Source of the DNA: an uncultured Phascolarctobacterium sp.
Lineage (GTDB): Bacteria; Bacillota; Negativicutes; Acidaminococcales; Acidaminococcaceae
Direction of reading: 5' to 3'
DNA length: 12,348 nt
Assembly: GCA_946002345.1 (NCBI GenBank)
Contig: CAMFZA010000026.1
Span: 1-12,348, forward strand
The notes below the pieces were generated by a model, which saw nothing but the letters and a program-made list of their open reading frames with translations, did no database searches and was not told the origin of the DNA. Below, in pieces: positions 8,530 to 12,348 of the stretch (the stretch's first letter is position 1; every line of letters starts with the position of its first letter). The position numbers and the translations under genes were made by a program.

Positions 8530-8556
8530 TATCGCATATCAGCGCTATTTTGTCAA
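8528..8556 (-). promoter_or_regulatory. Hydrogenase promoter P1 (distal)
   Basis: On the minus strand a perfect TTGACA (8551-8556) is followed after 17 bases by GATACT (8528-8533), preceded by TG-C as in an extended -10 element. Together with P2 it makes a tandem promoter pair for the hydrogenase-rubrerythrin gene. Confidence 0.55.
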
Positions 8557-8629
8557 TAATTGTTTTCTATTAGTATTCATTTAATGCTGTTTTAGTGGGA
8601 ATTCCAAGGTCGCTGTTCAACAGAAACTT

Positions 8630-8659
8630 AAAAAGCTCCTCCCTAGGGAGAAGCTTTTT
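8630..8659 (-). terminator. Intrinsic terminator of the DUF3298-type gene
   Basis: The arms AAAAAGCTCCTCCC and GGGAGAAGCTTTTT pair over 13 of 14 positions around a tiny TA centre. The minus-strand transcript ends in a run of five U. It lies 20 bases past the stop codon at 8680. Because the other arm starts with five A, it could also stop transcription arriving on the plus strand. Confidence 0.85.
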
Positions 8660-8679
8660 GGACAAAGCAGCTGTATATG

Positions 8680-9294
8680 TTAGGGCAGTTCCACGTAGGT
8701 AGTCCCCACTGCGTAGCAATCTAATTCATAGGGCGGATACATCAGGTAAACCTTGCCATCCTTGAGCACATAATCCTCACTACGCTGGAATTCATCCTTT
8801 TTAATGTAGGTAATGAAGGGAGCCTCGGAGACAGTTTGTAAATCCGCACCGTAAACCTTTACTCTGTGCTCGGCTATTGCATCGTACAGTTCCCCTGCGG
8901 TAATGGCCTTAGCAAAATGAGTGTAGGGCAAGCGTTCGCCCGTAGCTTTGCTATAAACCAAGCCATGGTCATAATGCATGCCGTGTGCTCCACCCATATA
9001 ATCCCATTTCACAAAGATAATGTTAACGTAGTCGTCAGTTTCGCTGAAAATTTCATAGTTGGTTCCAACCTCCACGTAGCTGGGGTCCTTGCTTTTAGCG
9101 AGCTTTTTTTGCTCTAAAACCATCCTCTTAATATCCTTGTTTATGGCCTTGGCGGCAACACGGTTTTCCAGCTTAAAGACAGGGTAGCTAAGCTTGTACT
9201 TGTTGCCCTGCTCCACCTTTTCGGTTACAGCAGCCACGGCACTGGCACTAACAGCGAGACACAGGCCCAAGGCAAGCAAAGTTTTTTTGCACAT
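8680..9294 (-). CDS. Secreted DUF4163/DUF3298-type protein
   Basis: The product has 204 residues. I chose the ATG at 9294 because CAGGAGGTG lies just before it and the product then starts with a clear signal peptide, MCKKTLLALGLCLAVSASA, with cleavage probably near residue 19-22. The frame stays open further upstream (to 9384), but that extension has no ribosome binding site. The mature part (~23-204) matches the DUF4163/DUF3298 pair: MGGAHG at 100-105 followed by HYDHGLVYSKATGERL, and a terminal YPPYELDCYAVGTTYVELP. This fold is found in the lysozyme-sensing anti-sigma factor RsiV and in the deacetylase PdaC of Bacillus, but those proteins have extra domains absent here. No membrane anchor remains after cleavage, so it is probably free at the cell surface or in the periplasm. 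Its function is unknown. It is monocistronic, with its own promoter and terminator. Confidence 0.85.
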   Translation of the reverse strand: MCKKTLLALGLCLAVSASAVAAVTEKVEQGNKYKLSYPVFKLENRVAAKAINKDIKRMVLEQKKLAKSKDPSYVEVGTNYEIFSETDDYVNIIFVKWDYMGGAHGMHYDHGLVYSKATGERLPYTHFAKAITAGELYDAIAEHRVKVYGADLQTVSEAPFITYIKKDEFQRSEDYVLKDGKVYLMYPPYELDCYAVGTTYVELP

Positions 9295-9337
9295 ATAAAA
9301 CACCTCCTGCTTTTTTTCTTTTGCAATTTCTACTAAT

Positions 9338-9366
9338 ATGGTATAAAATAATCGAGTAACTGTAAA
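9338..9366 (-). promoter_or_regulatory. Candidate promoter of the DUF3298-type gene
   Basis: On the minus strand TTTACA (9361-9366) is followed after 17 bases by TACCAT (9338-9343), at 5/6 and 4/6 of consensus. The predicted start is about 35 bases before the chosen ATG. On the opposite strand TTGCAA (9321-9326) and TAAAAT (9344-9349), also 17 bases apart, could fire rightward toward the RNA candidate. Both are sequence matches only. Confidence 0.4.
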
Positions 9367-9395
9367 GATGTCGATTGCAAACAATTAGTAAATTC

Positions 9396-9646
9396 GTAAC
9401 AAGTAAGCATCATGCTCGCGGTGATTTTCTCAAGCGAATCGCCAAATTATGCAAGTGCCGCGCACGCAGCAGAGTTTGTGCAGAGAGCTGTCCCCTTGGG
9501 GATAACGCAAATTTCGTGGGGAACAATCACGAAGCTGCGGTGTCCAATCTGTTCGCAGAAAGCTCTAGGTTTTCGAAACGCTTGCTTCTATTGTTCCAAC
9601 CACTCATTTGCTAAAAATCACAGCTCGCCTGCTGCTTACTTATTAC
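9396..9646 (+). ncRNA. Structured RNA candidate, possibly 6S RNA
   Basis: The 416 bases between the divergent genes at 9294 and 9711 contain no convincing coding sequence. They are bounded by a long imperfect inverted repeat. GTAA (9396-9399) pairs with 9643-9646, AAGTAAGCA (9401-9409) with 9633-9641, and GGTGATTTT-type pairing (9421-9428) with 9614-9621; weaker pairing reaches about 9440/9602. Inside are TTCGTG/CACGAA (9513-9518 with 9528-9533) extended by CGCA/TGCG (9506-9509 with 9536-9539), a UUCG tetraloop hairpin (9548-9559), AGAGCT/AGCTCT (9484-9489 with 9561-9566) and TCCC-CTTG-GGGA (9491-9502). The core GTCCCCT...GATA, a hairpin, then GCTGCGGT recalls the E. coli 6S RNA bubble (GTCCCCTGAGCCGAT, hairpin, GCTCCGCGGT). 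At ~250 bases it is longer than typical 6S (~185-200). No terminator is evident and the strand is inferred from the core match. A miniature inverted-repeat element is the main alternative. Confidence 0.42.
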
Positions 9647-9710
9647 TCAATTTCAGATATGTGTTTTAGGCAAACTGCAATTATTTTACACAAGAAGATA
9701 GAGGTGTAAT

Positions 9711-10403
9711 ATGTTAGGTACGATAGTAAATGTTAGCTGCATTTTGACTGGCTCCATCATCGGCAGCATTGTTAGTCGCGGCATAAACGAAAAATATAAG
9801 ACGGCTCTCTTTGACGGACTTGGTCTCGCCACAGTTGGCCTGGGCGCCAACGCCTTCGTCAGCAATATCCCCAAGGTAAGCTACCCCGTGCTCTTCATCG
9901 CCAGCATCGCCATCGGCACCATTATCGGCACCCGTTTGGACTTACATGGTCGCTTCCAAGGTCTCTTAGAAAAGGCTAAGGGTGGCTCCAAGCTGGCCGA
10001 AGGCCTTTCCACAGCCATTTTGCTCTTTTGCATCGGTACCCTGTCCATCCTAGGACCCATTGAAAGCCGCCTCAACGGCAACAACACCTATCTTTTTACT
10101 AACGCCACCTTGGATTTTGTTTCCAGCATCATCCTGTCCTCGGCCTACGGCATTGGCATCGCCCTAGCAGCCCTGGTGCTCTTTTGCTGGCAGGGCAGCA
10201 TTTATCTTTTTGCCGGCTTCATTGCCCCCTATATGACTCCTGCCCTGATGGGCGAAATTTCCGTGCTGGGTGGCATTTTCCTTATGAGCTCTGGTCTGGG
10301 CATTTTGCAAATTCGCGATTGCAAAACCCTTAATATGCTTCCTGCCCTGCTCGTCCCCCCAGCCTTCTACGCTTTGGTGAATGTGGTTAAGAGTTTGCTG
10401 TGA
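9711..10403 (+). CDS. DUF554 family integral membrane protein
   Basis: The 230 residues match the usual length and layout of the DUF554 (YdfK-like) family. It starts MLGTIVNVSCILTGSIIGS, followed by the conserved GLGLATVGLGAN region (~36-47), IGTIIGTRLDLHGR (~68-81), EGLSTAILLFCIGTLSILGPIESRLNG (~97-123), the LDFVSSIILSSAYGIGI segment (~134-150) and QGSIYLFAG (~161-169). About six or seven hydrophobic segments span the protein. AGAGGTG ends 4 bases before the ATG. The family is a proposed transporter or channel of the cytoplasmic membrane with no established substrate. It seems intact. It is followed by 151 non-coding bases with no clear terminator, and the next gene has its own promoter signal. 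Confidence 0.92.
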   Translation: MLGTIVNVSCILTGSIIGSIVSRGINEKYKTALFDGLGLATVGLGANAFVSNIPKVSYPVLFIASIAIGTIIGTRLDLHGRFQGLLEKAKGGSKLAEGLSTAILLFCIGTLSILGPIESRLNGNNTYLFTNATLDFVSSIILSSAYGIGIALAALVLFCWQGSIYLFAGFIAPYMTPALMGEISVLGGIFLMSSGLGILQIRDCKTLNMLPALLVPPAFYALVNVVKSLL

Positions 10404-10498
10404 GCGTACTTAGATTGCTCCTTTAGTTTTGCTTATATCAATCATTAGCTAAAAAACCTACTTTCTTTAATTTTAAATATGTATTTTTTCGAAAAGTA

Positions 10499-10507
10499 TG
10501 GTATAAT
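10499..10507 (+). promoter_or_regulatory. Extended -10 promoter before the frameshifted membrane protein
   Basis: TGGTATAAT (10499-10507) is a perfect extended -10 element (TG-N-TATAAT) with no strong -35. The predicted start near 10514 gives a leader of about 40 bases. A TTTTCGAAAA palindrome lies just upstream (10486-10495). Confidence 0.6.
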
Positions 10508-10554
10508 ACTCGGAATGAATTAAGAAAAAATTAAGGTTAACGAGGTTAGACAAA

Positions 10555-11234
10555 ATGACTGAAGACGCAAAGCTAATTATCCGCGAGTTTTTGAAGTTTT
10601 TATTCTTTGGAATGTACATTGCCGGTGCTATAGTCTTTGTAATTTTGATTACATCCATAGATATCCAGGCTTTGGGACACATTCCGGAAAATTCCCTTAC
10701 GGAAAGGACGCAGGAAGCATTATTGGCTATTTCCATTTTGTTGCTTCTCTATAGGGTAAGGAAGGAAGAAAGCAATGGTCTGTATTTAGTAGTAGGCCTT
10801 TTGTTATGTATGCTGATTAGAGAATGGGACTCTTTCTTTGACAATATTTTCCACGGAGCTTGGAAATTTATTGCTCTTCCCACCGCTCTGTTTTTTATTT
10901 ACCTATCATTAAAAAAGGTTTAAAAGCTGCTTGCCAACATTTAGTAAGCTTTTTTAATACACCAGCCTATCATTTACTATTCGCTGGTCTGATTATCGTT
11001 TTAGTAATTTCAAGAATTATAGGCATGCGCTTCATGGTTCACATCATCAGTGGACCGCATTTTAGTCAGGGCATCAAAAGCTTTCTAGAGGAAGGAACGG
11101 AATTGCTGGGCTACATCATCATCTTCACCAGCTCCCTTTCCTATTGCCTAGTCCCCGAAACAAAATTCAATATCTTAAACGCTCTCACAAAATCAATTAC
11201 TAAGTCAGACGTAGAATGCGAAAAAGGCCGCTGA
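10555..11234 (+). CDS. Multi-pass membrane protein encoded in two frames joined by a -1 shift
   Basis: The first frame runs from ATG 10555 (GAGG at 10542-10545) to a TAA at 10921 and gives 122 residues with about four membrane segments (~14-36, 53-67, 76-88, 103-118). The -1 frame continues without a stop from 10917 to TGA 11232, adding 105 residues with two more segments. A join at 10917 gives a 226-residue protein reading SLKK-GLKAACQH across the junction. The C-terminal half (SRIIGMRFM...KSFLEEGTELLGYIII) and the IREWDSFFDN stretch of the first half resemble, from memory, one continuous membrane-protein family of about this length in other bacteria, so the two halves belong together. The break lies at an A AAA AAG heptamer. 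It is either programmed frameshifting, a one-base loss in an A7 run, or a homopolymer sequencing error. Function is unknown. Confidence 0.7.
10911..10923 (+). other. A AAA AAG slippery heptamer followed by a stop codon
   Basis: In the zero frame the codons are TTA AAA AAG GTT TAA, so A AAA AAG (10911-10917) is in the exact phase of the classical bacterial -1 slippery site known from dnaX. The zero-frame stop follows one codon later. Downstream, AAAAGC (10922-10927) can pair with GCTTTT about 20 bases on, a weak possible stimulatory stem. No upstream Shine-Dalgarno-like stimulator is obvious. Confidence 0.5.
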
Positions 11235-11247
11235 AAGCGGCCTTTTT
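11221..11247 (+). terminator. Intrinsic terminator overlapping the end of the membrane-protein frame
   Basis: A perfect 11-base-pair stem, AAAAAGGCCGC paired with GCGGCCTTTTT, closes a TGAAA loop and ends in five U. The last codons (Lys-Gly-Arg) and the TGA stop at 11232 lie in the left arm and loop. With A5 on the other arm it could work in both directions. Confidence 0.9.
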
Positions 11248-11268
11248 GCTTTGGCGTTGGGTTTATAT

Positions 11269-12348
11269 ATGGTTGAATATCTAAATGATTAAATCTTGTA
11301 TTTTATCAAAGTAATCACCGGCATCAGACGTTGTGGCAAATCTACTCTGCTTTTACAATATCAAGACTATCTCAAGGCTCACGGAGTCGACGAAAACCAA
11401 ATTATATCTATCAATCTAGAGGATTTAAGCTATGAAGATCTTTATGCATACAAAGCACTTTACAGTTATATTCTTTCCAGGCTTCATCCCAGCAAAACAA
11501 CCTACATATTGATAGATGAAATACAAAAAGCCGCCGGATTCGAAAAAGCAATCGACAGTCTTTATATCAAACCAAATGTGGATATTTATCTGACTGGCTC
11601 CAATGCTTATATGTTATCCGGAGACTTAGCGACTCTCTTAACAGGCCGTTATGTTGAGGTCTCTATGTTACCCTTTTCGTTTAAGGAATATTGTTCTCTA
11701 AACAACGAGACCCACGAGGATGCTTTTGCTGAATACTTAAAATATGGTGCCATGCCCTTTGCAGCTACCATGGACAAAAGCGAGGACAAGGTAGACACTT
11801 ACCTAGAGGGCATTTACAATACCGTTATAGTAAGGGATATTGAGGATAGACAAATTAGATTAGAAGAGACAAAAGCTCCCCGCAAAATCACTGATATTCG
11901 CCTGCTCAAAACTATTGCAAAATACCTTGCCAGCGTTATCGGCAGCCCCATTTCAGTACGCGGTATAGCCAATTATCTTGTTTCTAGCGGACAAAAGGTG
12001 TCCCCTAACACAGTTAACAGCTACCTCGAAGTTCTTCAGGAAGCCTTTATCTTCTATTCTGCAGACCGCTTTGATATAGTTGGCAAGCAAGTCTTGCAAA
12101 CAAATCCTAAATACTATATGGTGGACCTAGGCATACGCAATCACATTCTGCCACGAAAAAACTATTATTTAGGCTTTTCCATTGAAAATATTGTCTTCTT
12201 TGAACTTCTACGCCGCGGTTATCATGTTTATGTTGGCAAGCTGCATACCACTGAAGTAGATTTCGTTGGTCAATAGCAAGGTGTCGTTGCCGATGTTCAA
12301 GTCACAGCTACAATGCTCGATGGGGCCGGCTGTCCCCGGGAAGTGACG
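11269..12348 (+). pseudogene. AAA_14/DUF4143 family ATPase with in-frame stops (probable pseudogene, right end outside window)
   Basis: The body of the gene is well preserved. Counting from a TTG at 11296, there is a Walker A motif (GIRRCGKST, ~9-17), Walker B (YILIDEIQ, ~70-77), LTGSNA, and a C-terminal DUF4143 region with an endonuclease-like E...EVDF signature. Relatives begin with an EYLN-type segment before IKVITGIRRCGKS. Here ATG 11269 encodes MVEYLND and is then interrupted by TAA (11290) in the same frame. A second in-frame stop, TAG (12274), falls right after EVDFVGQ, yet the frame continues beyond it as QGVVADVQVTATMLDG, a stretch typical of the family's C-terminus. Both ends are therefore broken. 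The linker before Walker A also looks several codons short. A shortened protein from TTG 11296 to 12276 is possible, but that TTG has no good ribosome binding site. Intact members are often accessory-genome ATPases of unclear role. Confidence 0.8.

Noticed and set aside
9396..9646. A miniature inverted-repeat transposable element.
   Set aside because: The terminal arms fit, but I see no clear flanking target-site duplication and no second copy in the window. It is kept only as the alternative to a structured RNA.
9375..9669. Two overlapping plus-strand frames of 79 and 85 codons in the 9295-9710 gap.
   Set aside because: Neither has a good ribosome binding site or protein-like composition, and both lie inside the large inverted-repeat structure, which explains the region better.
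12268..12282. Programmed TAG readthrough (CAA TAG CAA) in the ATPase gene.
   Set aside because: The context resembles a plant-virus signal only in part (the following codon does not fit), such a mechanism is not expected in bacteria, and the gene has a second stop near its 5' end.
1..12348. tRNA or rRNA genes, CRISPR arrays, or complete insertion sequences.
   Set aside because: I saw no tRNA-like cloverleaf ends, no regularly spaced repeats and no transposase in any frame.

Overview
The window looks like chromosomal DNA from a strictly anaerobic, hydrogen-metabolising member of the Bacillota. The evidence is strong AGGAGG-type ribosome binding sites, compact intrinsic terminators, an [FeFe] hydrogenase, a rubrerythrin, and large soluble hybrid histidine kinases of the gut-Firmicutes type. 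A Negativicutes lineage (Phascolarctobacterium or Acidaminococcus relatives) is a guess from overall style, not something proven here.

Positions 1-6137 (minus strand) hold a phosphorelay operon. In transcription order it encodes a 945-residue PAS-rich hybrid kinase, an 839-residue hybrid kinase with two receiver domains, a 118-residue free-standing Hpt protein, and the start of a response regulator that runs off the left edge. Neither kinase has a membrane segment, so both probably sense cytoplasmic signals. All phosphotransfer residues (H-D-H-D) are present.

Positions 6303-8556 (minus strand) hold the most striking gene. It is one uninterrupted 685-codon frame that joins a complete [FeFe] hydrogenase to a rubredoxin-rubrerythrin-rubredoxin peroxidase. 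A perfect Shine-Dalgarno and ATG sit inside the frame exactly where the rubrerythrin would start on its own. The locus could therefore make both a hydrogenase-rubrerythrin fusion and free rubrerythrin. Two good promoters, TATTAG/CTAATA repeats between them and a leader hairpin lie upstream.

Positions 8630-9366 (minus strand) hold a secreted DUF4163/DUF3298-type protein with its own promoter and terminator. From 9396 to 9646 there is no convincing gene. Instead, a long imperfect inverted repeat encloses several hairpins and a GTCCCCT core that resembles 6S RNA. This is a structured-RNA candidate.

Positions 9711-12348 (plus strand) hold three genes. The first is an intact DUF554 membrane protein. 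The second is a multi-pass membrane protein split into two frames at a textbook A AAA AAG slippery heptamer that sits one codon before a stop. The third is an AAA_14/DUF4143 ATPase that is broken by in-frame stops near both ends and is probably a pseudogene. A strong terminator overlaps the stop codon of the second gene.
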